A program made the position numbers and the translations under genes. A stretch of 23,752 nt of DNA from a virus: positions 1 to 23,752 of IMG/VR virus record IMGVR_UViG_3300020215_000138, one strand, 5' to 3'. Positions 1 to 7,451 of this stretch are shown here, piece by piece. How positions within the stretch are numbered: position 1 is the first letter of the stretch; the number at the start of each line of letters is the position of its first letter. The notes under the pieces were generated by a model. It was not told the origin of the DNA. It searched no databases and worked only from the letters and a program-made list of their open reading frames with translations.

Positions 1-2
1 AA

Positions 3-2708
3 AATCTTGGGAAGCTTAAGGGGCTTATCCGAAAGACCACTCGGCGCATTCCGCCCATTGCCGCCGTTCGCGACCAGGCCGAGAAGATCATCGCCGACAA
101 GCGGGTGCGGGATATTAACCCGTTCCTATATCAGCGCGCCGAAGCCCAGGCGGCAAGACAAGCGGTCGAAGCGGTCCTCGCCGGCGACTTTGAAGCGGCG
201 TTTGAAGCCAAACAGCGCGAGCTTATGAACCACGAGCTGTATCGCGCGGCGGTGGACGCCAGAGAGAATATTGACGGAATCGTGTCGTACATGGCGCGAT
301 TCTCCCGCACACCGATTCGCGAGCGTCTAGGCAAGGCCGGGCAAAACTATCTCGAGCAAATTGACTCTATCCTTGAGCGATTCGATTTCCGTCGGAGCGT
401 ATCGCTCGTTCAGGTAGACCGTCGGAAATCCCTTCGCGAGTTTGTCGATGAACAGCGCGCGCTCGGTGTTGAGCCGGTCATACCCGACAAGCTTCTCGAT
501 GAAGCGTACCGGCAACACTACAAAGAGACGACGTACGAGGAACTAGTCGGCATTCGTGATGCCGCTAAAAACATCGAACACCTAGCAAAGCTCAAGAATC
601 AGCTTCTAAAGGCCGTCAAACAACGTGAGCTCGATGGTGCGATTGATGAGGCGGTGGCTTCCATTGAGGCCAATTCGAAGGGCGTTAGGAAGCGCGATTT
701 TGAAACGCGCCTCCCGCAAGACGAGCTTGCCCGTGGCGTCGCTGGATTTTTCGCGTCACACCGCAAGTTCGCGTCTCTTGTCCGAGCAATGGACGGATAC
801 AAGGACGGCGGCGTGTTGTGGGAACTCTTGACACGCCCGATGAATGATGCCGGGAACACCGAAGCCGTGATGAACGAGAAGGCGACAAAGCGGCTTAAAG
901 AAATCTTCTCTGCCTACTCGGCGAAAGATATCGGCTTTGCGACTCCGAAGCTTACGGATAGTATGCCGTCCTTCGCGACTGGCCTCTATAAAAAAGAGTT
1001 CCTTCCTGAAATCGGAGGGAGCCTTTCGAAGATGGCTCAGATTATGGTTGCTCTGAATTGGGGCAACGCCGATAACCGCCAAAAGCTCATGGAAGGCCGC
1101 GGGTGGACGGAGCAACAAGTCACCTCGGTTCTTCGCCGTCTCTCCGAAAAGGATTTGAAGGTCGTAAACGAGCTATGGGAATTCGTTGATACCTACTGGC
1201 CCGAGACGAAGGCCATGAGCGAGCGCGTCACCGGACTCTCACCTGAGAAGATCGAACCGACCCCGTTCGAAGTAAACGGCGTCAAGATGCGCGGCGGGTA
1301 CTTCCCGCTCAAATACGACGACCGCCTTGAGCCGAAGGCATACGGGCATCTCGCCAAAGAAGCCGCCGAGCGCGCGATGCGTGGCGCGACGGTGCGTTCA
1401 ACGACCAAACACGGCCATCGCGAGGAACGTGTCAAAGGCGTACGCATGCCCGTACGACTTGATTTCGGCGTCGTCTTTGAACACGTGGCCGAGGTCATCC
1501 ACGACCAAACGCACTACGAGTATTTAATTGACACGAACAAGCTTCTAGGTGATAGGCGGCTTCAGTCGGCCATCATAATGCACTACGGCGACCATGTGTA
1601 TAACGAGCTCCGCGACGCTCTCCAAGATGTCGCGGCCGGCGATGTCCCCGCCATCAAGGAAGTTGAGAAGGCGGTTAATTGGCTCCGGTCCGGTACGAGC
1701 ATCGCCGCGATGGCGTGGAATGTGACGACGACTCTACTCCAACCGCTCGGCCTCACTCAGTCCATTGTCCGCGTCGGTCCGATATGGGTGGCAAAAGGCA
1801 TCGGGCGTTGGCTTGGCGGCGCCGCTCGAATGGAGAACGCGGTCAAGATGATTCACGCGAAGTCTGACTTCATGCGTCTTCGCGCGAAGACTCAGATGCG
1901 CGAAATAAACGAAATCCGCAACAAGCTTCGCTTACGCGGCCAGGTGCTTGACGCAATCGAGAACTCATACTTTTGGCTTATCTCTCGAGGTCAGATGATC
2001 GCAGACGTTCCGACGTGGCTCGGTTCGTACGAGAAGGCGATTAGCGAGATGTCGAAAGACCCGGATATCAAGCCGGCTGAGATGGAAAAGCGCGCCGTGG
2101 CGCTGGCCGATCAAGCCGTGCTTGACAGTCAGGGCGGCGGTCAAATCAAAGACCTCGCCGGGATTCAGAAGGGGCATCCATTTAAGAAGCTCTGGACAAA
2201 CTTCTATTCATTCTTCAACACGACGTACAACCTCACGGCCGAGTCTATCGGTCGGACGAACTTCAAGTCGCCGACAGACATCGGGCGCCTTGCCGTCGAT
2301 ATGCTCATGCTCTACTCGGTCCCTGCGGTGTTGGGCCTCATGGTTAAAGAGGCTCTTCGCGGCGACGAGATGGATGAAGACGAGTGGTGGAAGCGTGTTG
2401 TCAACGAGCAAGTATCCTATCTCATGGGAACGGTTGTTCTCGCGCGTGAGCTTGGCGGCGCCGTCCAAGGGTTCAGAGGGTATGAAGGGCCAGCGGGAAC
2501 GCGGTTTTTCTCAGAGCTCGCCGGGCTCTACAAGCAAGCCGGTCAGGGCGAAGCCGATGAGGCGTTCTGGCGCGCACTCAACGACACGGCCGGAATCCTT
2601 CTGCACTATCCGTCGGCTCAGATAGATAAGAGCGTTCGTGGCTTCGTCGCCTACCAAGAAGACGAGGCCCGGCCGACCGCTCTCATTCTCGGGCCTCCGA
2701 GGGAGTGA
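3..2708 (+). CDS. Large phage virion protein, probable internal/ejection protein (5' end outside window)
   Basis: The frame is open from the first bases, so the gene starts upstream; an in-window GTG at 105 is not needed as a start. About 900 codons are visible. The protein is hydrophilic and helix-rich, without a signal peptide. Near its end (nt 2160-2360) it carries the F-N-T-T-Y-N-L and D-M-L-M-L-Y-S-V-P-A-V-L-G-L segments. That pattern is typical of the C-terminal part of very large phage proteins known as PLxRFG or 'large polyvalent protein-associated' proteins, which in podoviruses are packaged and ejected with DNA. Its position directly before the tail fibre fits a virion role. Seen: length, open 5' end, hydrophobic segment. 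Inferred: ejection function. It could instead be another structural protein of unknown role. Confidence 0.72.
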   Translation, partial: NLGKLKGLIRKTTRRIPPIAAVRDQAEKIIADKRVRDINPFLYQRAEAQAARQAVEAVLAGDFEAAFEAKQRELMNHELYRAAVDARENIDGIVSYMARFSRTPIRERLGKAGQNYLEQIDSILERFDFRRSVSLVQVDRRKSLREFVDEQRALGVEPVIPDKLLDEAYRQHYKETTYEELVGIRDAAKNIEHLAKLKNQLLKAVKQRELDGAIDEAVASIEANSKGVRKRDFETRLPQDELARGVAGFFASHRKFASLVRAMDGYKDGGVLWELLTRPMNDAGNTEAVMNEKATKRLKEIFSAYSAKDIGFATPKLTDSMPSFATGLYKKEFLPEIGGSLSKMAQIMVALNWGNADNRQKLMEGRGWTEQQVTSVLRRLSEKDLKVVNELWEFVDTYWPETKAMSERVTGLSPEKIEPTPFEVNGVKMRGGYFPLKYDDRLEPKAYGHLAKEAAERAMRGATVRSTTKHGHREERVKGVRMPVRLDFGVVFEHVAEVIHDQTHYEYLIDTNKLLGDRRLQSAIIMHYGDHVYNELRDALQDVAAGDVPAIKEVEKAVNWLRSGTSIAAMAWNVTTTLLQPLGLTQSIVRVGPIWVAKGIGRWLGGAARMENAVKMIHAKSDFMRLRAKTQMREINEIRNKLRLRGQVLDAIENSYFWLISRGQMIADVPTWLGSYEKAISEMSKDPDIKPAEMEKRAVALADQAVLDSQGGGQIKDLAGIQKGHPFKKLWTNFYSFFNTTYNLTAESIGRTNFKSPTDIGRLAVDMLMLYSVPAVLGLMVKEALRGDEMDEDEWWKRVVNEQVSYLMGTVVLARELGGAVQGFRGYEGPAGTRFFSELAGLYKQAGQGEADEAFWRALNDTAGILLHYPSAQIDKSVRGFVAYQEDEARPTALILGPPRE

Positions 2709-2749
2709 TGTTGCGTTTGCTGAAACATGCTAAAGCGTTGTTAATTATG

Positions 2750-2778
2750 TTGCGATTTTCACAATACTTAACTACTAT
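2750..2778 (+). promoter_or_regulatory. Promoter for tail fibre/lysis genes with operator-like dyad over the -35
   Basis: TTGCGA at 2750-2755 and TACTAT at 2773-2778 are separated by 17 bp, 19 bp before the tail-fibre start. The 15-mer TTGCGATTTTCACAA (2750-2764) is an imperfect palindrome and recurs at 6237 (one base different) and 22286 (two bases different). A ribosome-binding site AGGAGAG follows at about 2787. The promoter is inferred from spacing and from the parallel with the copy at 22286. Confidence 0.55.
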
Positions 2779-2797
2779 AGATATCTAGGAGAGCTCG

Positions 2798-5413
2798 ATG
2801 TCGATTGCTTCGACCACCAACCGGGTTGACTACACGGGCAATGGTGCTGTTGATACCTACGCCTATACCTTCCGCATTTTCTCAAAGACGGATTTAAAAG
2901 TTACCGTTCGCAACACGGCAAGCCCTCCGGTCGAAACCACGCTCACGGTTGACACGCATTACACCGTCACAGGGGCCGGGGATGAAAACGGCGGCAACGT
3001 CGCGCTCGTCAACGGGGCATTCGATTGGCTTGACGCTGACGGTGACCTGAAGACGAATTACAGGCTCACGATTCGCCGCGTTCGCCCTCTCACTCAGACA
3101 ACCGACATTCGCAATCAAGGCGACTTCTTTCCTGAGACACACGAAGACTCTTTTGACCACGGCGTGATGATCGCCCAACAGCTTGACGAAGAGATAGATC
3201 GCTCCGTCAAGAATCCTGAGACCGTCCCCACATCGACGTTTAGCCCGACTCTTCCGACTGATATTGCAACTGCCGACAAGGCTCTCGTCACGAATCCGAG
3301 CGGTAACGGCTTCAAGATGGGGCCGACCGTTTCTGAAATCTCGAGCGCTCAGACACACGCGACCAATGCCGCCGCGTCGGCGACGACGGCTCAGAACTAC
3401 GCCACGAAAACAGACGGCTATGCCGCCAGCACGGACAATAGCTCGAAATCTTGGGCTATCGGCGGCACCGGCGACGGTCAACCGACTGCCGGCCCCGCAA
3501 AGGATTGGGCGACAAAGACGAGCGCGGCGGTAAGCGGCACCGATTATTCCGCGAAGGAATACGCCCAAGGAACACAAGCGAGCACGGGCGGCTCGGCGAA
3601 GAATTGGGCGCAACAAACGGGCGCCGATGTCACGGGCGCTTCAGCGGGTGATAAATCCGCAAAGTCTTGGGCGCAAGAAACCGGCGCCAACGCTCCAACG
3701 GCAGGCTCCGCAAAGGAGTGGGCAACCGAGACAGGCGTTGTTGATGGTGGGTTAAAGGGCGCAAAGGGTTACGCCGAAGACGCTTCAACTTCAGCGACCG
3801 CCGCCGCCGCTTCAGCCACAGCCGCTCAAACAGCGGCAGACTCCGCACTCTGGCAAGACGTACTTTTCAAGACCGCTCACTACACTGTCGTAGCAGGCGA
3901 CCGTGGAAAGCTCATCTGTTGCGATTGCACCGGAGGCGCTATCACGATCACGCTACCGCAAATTAGCGGGTTGACGCTCTCCGACCCGTGGTCTATCGGC
4001 ATCAAGAAAACAGACTCGAGTGGAAACGCGGTGACGGTGAATCGTGCGGGAACAGACACGATTGATGGCGCAACATCTAAGACGATTAGCTCGGCCGACT
4101 CCGGTGCCGTCTTCATTCCTGATACCGACCCAACCCCGGATGAATGGACAACGGCCGAATTCGGCGCATCCGCTGGAAATCTCACGGTAGATCGATTTAG
4201 CGGAAACGGTTCGGCGGTGAACTTTACGCTCTCCGTTGATCCCGGCTCAGAGAACAACACATGGGTCCACGTGTCCGGTGTTTATCAGCAAAAGGATACA
4301 TACTCGGTTTCAGGCACGACCCTCACGTTTAGCGCGGCGCCACCGACGGGAACAAACAATATTGAAGTCATCATCGGCACTTCCCTTTCGATTGGCACTC
4401 CTAGCGATGGGACAGTAACAGCGGCGAAGCTCACCTATTCGGCTGTAAACGGACAGACGGCCGAGACGGCCCCGGCAACAGGCGACGAAGTTCTTCTTGC
4501 TGACGCAAGCGCAGCGGCACTTCGGAAGATGACCCTAGCGAATGTACGCAAGGCGGTCATACCCAAGCATTACCGCGATGGTATGTTCTGTCGGCAAGCA
4601 TCCACCACAACGCTTACCGTTGGTGTCGGCGTACTCGACGTTGCAGGGCTCGAAGTCTCTCTTGATGTAGAAACCACGCTAAACATTACGACGGCCGCAC
4701 ATTGGGCCGGTGGAGCATCGCTTCGCGCCGTGGATACGACAGGCTTCATCGGTGTTGACGCTTCAGGAAACATCAAGTTGCACACTACGGCACCGACGCA
4801 TTCCGATAGTGCGCTGAGTATCACAGCCGGCAAAAAGCGTTACGTCTCGTGGTCATCTACCACGTATCGCGTCATTGGATGGTTCCGAATGAATTCAACG
4901 GGGTCAGGCGAGCTCGACGCATTCGGAGTGTCGAACATCGCTGACGGGAATGCCAGGAACGAGGTCTATCGGGCATACACAGAAGTTGCCACCGGGACAA
5001 CGACGCTTCCGTTTGACGACACCATCCCTCAGAACACAGAGGGAGTTCAATTCATGATCGTTGGCTTCAGGCCGACTCATGAAAACAGCAAAATATGTAT
5101 CCAAGCTCACGCGAATACCGCGAACTCTAATTCCGGCGGCGGCCAAACGATTGCTCTCTTCCAAGATTCAACCGCCAATGCGTTGAAGGCAAACGGCAAT
5201 CAAGGCGACAACGCCACCAACAACGCACCAGTGCCGCTCTCTATGTTTCATGAGATGAAAGCCGCCGCCGTTTCGTTTACCGAATTCAAAATACGGTGCG
5301 GCGGTAACGGCGCGGGAACAATCACCTTCAACGGTTCAAGCGGGGCGCGCATCTACGGCGGCGTGATGGGTTCCTTTATACGAATTTGGGAAGAGGACGC
5401 ACCGCTAAATTGA
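2798..5413 (+). CDS. Tail fibre protein, T7-type N-terminus
   Basis: This is an 871-residue fibre. Residues about 1-150 resemble the T7 gp17-type N-terminal attachment domain: the Y-T-G-N-G start region, a DxxYxVTGAG-like strand, then NQGDFFPETHEDSFDHGVM followed by QQLDEEIDRSVK. Residues about 190-335 form an Ala/Thr/Ser-rich shaft with seven copies of an (S/G/P)-(A/S)-K-x-(W/Y)-A motif. Beta-rich domains follow at about 340-550. The last roughly 115 residues are a tip domain that is also encoded, diverged, by the next gene. The start is an ATG with an AGGAGAG ribosome-binding site. The protein should trimerise, join the tail through its N-terminus and contact the host surface with its C-terminus. 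No chaperone or lyase motif was recognised. Confidence 0.9.
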   Translation: MSIASTTNRVDYTGNGAVDTYAYTFRIFSKTDLKVTVRNTASPPVETTLTVDTHYTVTGAGDENGGNVALVNGAFDWLDADGDLKTNYRLTIRRVRPLTQTTDIRNQGDFFPETHEDSFDHGVMIAQQLDEEIDRSVKNPETVPTSTFSPTLPTDIATADKALVTNPSGNGFKMGPTVSEISSAQTHATNAAASATTAQNYATKTDGYAASTDNSSKSWAIGGTGDGQPTAGPAKDWATKTSAAVSGTDYSAKEYAQGTQASTGGSAKNWAQQTGADVTGASAGDKSAKSWAQETGANAPTAGSAKEWATETGVVDGGLKGAKGYAEDASTSATAAAASATAAQTAADSALWQDVLFKTAHYTVVAGDRGKLICCDCTGGAITITLPQISGLTLSDPWSIGIKKTDSSGNAVTVNRAGTDTIDGATSKTISSADSGAVFIPDTDPTPDEWTTAEFGASAGNLTVDRFSGNGSAVNFTLSVDPGSENNTWVHVSGVYQQKDTYSVSGTTLTFSAAPPTGTNNIEVIIGTSLSIGTPSDGTVTAAKLTYSAVNGQTAETAPATGDEVLLADASAAALRKMTLANVRKAVIPKHYRDGMFCRQASTTTLTVGVGVLDVAGLEVSLDVETTLNITTAAHWAGGASLRAVDTTGFIGVDASGNIKLHTTAPTHSDSALSITAGKKRYVSWSSTTYRVIGWFRMNSTGSGELDAFGVSNIADGNARNEVYRAYTEVATGTTTLPFDDTIPQNTEGVQFMIVGFRPTHENSKICIQAHANTANSNSGGGQTIALFQDSTANALKANGNQGDNATNNAPVPLSMFHEMKAAAVSFTEFKIRCGGNGAGTITFNGSSGARIYGGVMGSFIRIWEEDAPLN
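3440..3785 (+). repeat. Tail-fibre shaft repeats
   Basis: Seven degenerate repeats encode SSKSWA, PAKDWA, SAKEYA, SAKNWA, SAKSWA, SAKEWA and GAKGYA, spaced roughly 12-22 residues apart. This is typical of fibre shafts whose length changes by gain or loss of repeats. Confidence 0.75.
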
Positions 5414-5446
5414 TGAATGATGAAACGGAAAAGGCTATGACGATAG

Positions 5447-5932
5447 ATGGCTCTCACGACTGTTGATACAACGATGTTAGGCGCTGGTGGTGTCGTTCAG
5501 ATCGTAAACACGCAGACGGGTGCGGTTGCAACAGGCACGACCACTACGCCGCTTGACGACACAATCCCTCAAAATACTGAGGGGAATCAATACATGACGC
5601 TGGCAATCACGCCGAAGGCTACGACGAATAGGCTAAAGATCGAAGTGCAATTCGTCTACGCGCATAGCACTGGCGTCCACGTCACCGTCGCCCTCTTTCA
5701 GGACAACACCGCAAACGCACTCGCCGCGGTGGTTGATGGTACTGGAGTCGCGGACGCCATGTCGCCCGTGTCGCTCGTTCATTACATGACGGCAGGAACA
5801 ACGAGCGAGACCACATTCAAGGTTAGGGCTGGCGGCGTGTCAGGGACTCTCACGTTTAATGGGCGCGCCGGGGCTCGTATCGATGGCGGTGTTTTGGCCT
5901 CGTCAATCACCATCACAGAGTATGCGGCATAG
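5447..5932 (+). CDS. Second fibre/receptor-binding-type protein, paralogue of the tail-fibre tip
   Basis: This 161-residue protein matches the C-terminus of the preceding fibre. Both contain DDTIPQNTEG, then an (A/T)-(V/I)-A-L-F-Q-D-(N/S)-T-A-N-A-L block, then a (G/A)-x-(I/L)-T-F-N-G-x-(S/A)-G-A-R-I-(Y/D)-G-G-V ending. The nucleotide sequences are also visibly similar (about 5010-5060 against 5550-5600). It lacks the T7-type anchor domain and the shaft, and has no signal peptide. The start is ATG 5447; a weak AAAAGG lies about 12 nt upstream. It may be a separate tip or decoration subunit, or a spare receptor-binding domain. The homology to the fibre tip is seen directly; the function is inferred. 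Confidence 0.8.
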   Translation: MALTTVDTTMLGAGGVVQIVNTQTGAVATGTTTTPLDDTIPQNTEGNQYMTLAITPKATTNRLKIEVQFVYAHSTGVHVTVALFQDNTANALAAVVDGTGVADAMSPVSLVHYMTAGTTSETTFKVRAGGVSGTLTFNGRAGARIDGGVLASSITITEYAA

Positions 5933-5949
5933 AGAGGCGGTGGCTAAGA

Positions 5950-6237
5950 ATGGTGAGTGAAGACCTCCGTGCATCGATGACGCTTCTCCAAGAACGCATA
6001 GCGGTTATCGAGAGCAAGGTCACATCCGCTCATACGAGACTCGATAAGATGGAGTCTCTAGTGCGAGATGATTTCAAGGAGATGAAGGCCGAGCTTAAAG
6101 CGGTGACAGAAAAGATTCAGACGGTTATAGATTTCATGAACCGCAGCAAGGGGTGGGCCGCCGCCGGTATCTTCGTTATCAGTCTTATCGCGTGGCTGAT
6201 TCAGAAAGCACTCACGGCTTTATTTTCGCCGCGATGA
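5950..6237 (+). CDS. XhlA-like small membrane protein (lysis cassette)
   Basis: The product is 95 residues. Residues about 6-66 form a charged heptad-like coiled coil, followed by one transmembrane helix at about 69-90 and a short basic tail. This coiled coil plus one C-terminal membrane helix is the layout of XhlA/haemolysin-type phage lysis accessory proteins. The gene lies between fibre genes and a DUF5675-type gene. GAGGCGG lies upstream of the ATG at a longish distance. It could be a holin, a holin partner or a membrane tether; the class is inferred from architecture only. Confidence 0.65.
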   Translation: MVSEDLRASMTLLQERIAVIESKVTSAHTRLDKMESLVRDDFKEMKAELKAVTEKIQTVIDFMNRSKGWAAAGIFVISLIAWLIQKALTALFSPR

Positions 6238-6252
6238 TGCGATTTTCACAAT
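6237..6252 (+). promoter_or_regulatory. Third copy of the TGCGATTTTCACAAT operator-like element
   Basis: ATGCGATTTTCACAAT overlaps the stop of the coiled-coil gene and abuts the ribosome-binding site of the next gene. It matches the element at 2750 in 14 of its first 15 positions. There is no convincing -10 at 17 bp, so it is more likely a repressor-binding or relic site than a promoter. Confidence 0.4.
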
Positions 6253-6264
6253 AGGAGGTGTAGC

Positions 6265-6363
6265 ATGGATTTATTTGTGGCCGCTGTCTTCGGCGCATTC
6301 GTTGGTGTTCTACTTGAGAACCGGTTCCAAATCCTGAGCTTCATCCGCCGCCGTTTGAAGTGA
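6265..6363 (+). CDS. 32-residue membrane microprotein
   Basis: ATG 6265 follows an excellent ribosome-binding site (AGGAGG, 6252-6259 area). The product starts MDLFVAAVFGAFVGVLLEN: one short hydrophobic helix followed by a basic tail (IRRRLK). The stop TGA (6361-6363) overlaps the GTG start of the next gene by 4 nt, indicating translational coupling. This, with its position in the lysis cassette, supports a real gene. The role is unknown; a small holin/pinholin or a regulator of the holin is possible. Confidence 0.65.
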   Translation: MDLFVAAVFGAFVGVLLENRFQILSFIRRRLK

Positions 6364-6758
6364 AATCGGCTTTGCTCGAGCGATTCGAAAGCGGTGAAGA
6401 CGGGACGTTTGGTCGTCTCATCGTTTCGGGTATTTCGTTTTTTACGCTTGAGCGGCCTTGGAAAGACAACGAGCCGAACGTCTCGTGCATCCCTCTCGGG
6501 AAGTATCAAGGCACGTGGAGTTGGTCTCCCGCTTTAAAGCGCTTCGCGTACCTGATTCATCCAGTGGAGAAGCGCTCCGGCATAAGGGTTCACTCGGCGA
6601 ATGTCGCATCTCAGATTCAAGGGTGCATCGCTCTCGGCGAGGCCCGAGGGTGGATAGACGGCCATAAGGCGATTCTTCTGTCGGCGCCGGCGATTCGGCG
6701 ATTTGAGTCCTACATGAACCGCGAGCCGTTTGAAATGGAGGTCGTCAATGCTTATTAG
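6360..6758 (+). CDS. DUF5675-family protein
   Basis: The product is 132 residues and starts at GTG 6360 (GTGA overlap with the upstream stop). The pattern TLERPWKDNEPNVSCIPLGKY, then H-P-V-E-x-R-S-G-I-R-V-H-S-A-N, then Q-G-C-I-A-L-G is characteristic of DUF5675. These proteins are often found beside phage lysis genes. Conserved His/Cys/Gly residues (H-S-A-N, Q-G-C-I) resemble an enzyme site, so a cell-wall-acting role is a reasonable guess, but no activity is established. No other endolysin is visible in the late cassette, which makes this the best positional candidate. Confidence 0.75.
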   Translation: MKSALLERFESGEDGTFGRLIVSGISFFTLERPWKDNEPNVSCIPLGKYQGTWSWSPALKRFAYLIHPVEKRSGIRVHSANVASQIQGCIALGEARGWIDGHKAILLSAPAIRRFESYMNREPFEMEVVNAY

Positions 6759-7308
6759 TCTTCTCACTTCAATCTTCAGCGGCGGCGTTACCGGCCTTGT
6801 AGGCGTCATTGTTCAACGCTTCGCCGAATACAAGAACCGCCAGCTCGACCTTGCAGCCAACCGCGAGAAGATGGCGCACGAAGTGGCGCTCCGAAAAGCG
6901 GACGCTGAAATCATGGCCCAAGAGTGGGCGGCGAGAACCAAAGTCGCCGAGGTGGAGGCGACGGGGAGGGAGGCCGTCGAAGATTCGAAGGCTTTCGCGG
7001 TTGCTCTCTCAAGCGAACCCAAGCGCTACAGCGAAGGCGTTAAGCCATCACGTGGTCAAGGGTGGGCGCTTGTCGTTCTCGACATTATCCGCGGCATCGT
7101 GCGCCCGGCACTCACGATCTACCTTTGCGCTCTGACGACGTTTATCTATCTCCACTCGAGACATCTTCTGAACGACAAGCCTATCGGACCCGAACAGGCA
7201 ATGGAGCTTTTGCAGTTAATCATCGGGACGGTCCTCTACTTAACGACGACATGCGTTTTATTTTGGTTCGGGACGCGCAATAAGCAAGAGCCCCCTAGGG
7301 TCAGATGA
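6748..7308 (+). CDS. Holin-like protein with three hydrophobic segments
   Basis: The start ATG 6748 is chosen because GGAGG (6737-6741) lies 6 nt before it; an upstream TTG in the same frame has no such site. The 186-residue product has a glycine-rich hydrophobic N-terminus (3-23), a long charged Ala/Glu/Lys coiled coil (25-85), and two membrane helices (about 119-136 and 155-175), ending in a hydrophilic tail after FWFGTRNKQ. This layout recurs in many phages next to lysis genes and is usually called holin or holin-like. The gene overlaps the DUF5675 gene by 11 nt and the next gene by 4 nt. Confidence 0.72.
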   Translation: MLISLLTSIFSGGVTGLVGVIVQRFAEYKNRQLDLAANREKMAHEVALRKADAEIMAQEWAARTKVAEVEATGREAVEDSKAFAVALSSEPKRYSEGVKPSRGQGWALVVLDIIRGIVRPALTIYLCALTTFIYLHSRHLLNDKPIGPEQAMELLQLIIGTVLYLTTTCVLFWFGTRNKQEPPRVR

Positions 7309-7451
7309 GCTCCAAAGTCGCGAAGAAAATTCGGAAGTCGCTACGCAAGGCGAATATCAGCGCCCAAGTTGAATTTATGCGTTCAGTGAAGGACGCGCCG
7401 CTTTGGGACCGGATAGTGTTCGCCTGGCGAGTGATCTTCCGTGCCTTTTAG
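7305..7451 (+). CDS. 48-residue basic phage protein at the end of the late operon
   Basis: ATGA overlap (7305-7308) with the holin-like gene. The product has a Lys/Arg-rich amphipathic N-terminus and ends in D-A-P-L-W-D-R-I-V-F-A-W-R-V-I-F-R-A-F. Small proteins with this Trp-Arg tail commonly close phage lysis cassettes. The last 77 nt overlap the 3' end of the convergent integrase gene. Function unknown; peripheral membrane association is plausible from the aromatic/basic tail. Confidence 0.62.
   Translation: MSSKVAKKIRKSLRKANISAQVEFMRSVKDAPLWDRIVFAWRVIFRAF

Noticed and set aside
2708-2788. 26-codon frame starting in a TGATG overlap after the virion gene
   Set aside because: It would cover the promoter at 2750-2778, has no ribosome-binding site of its own and no recognisable character.
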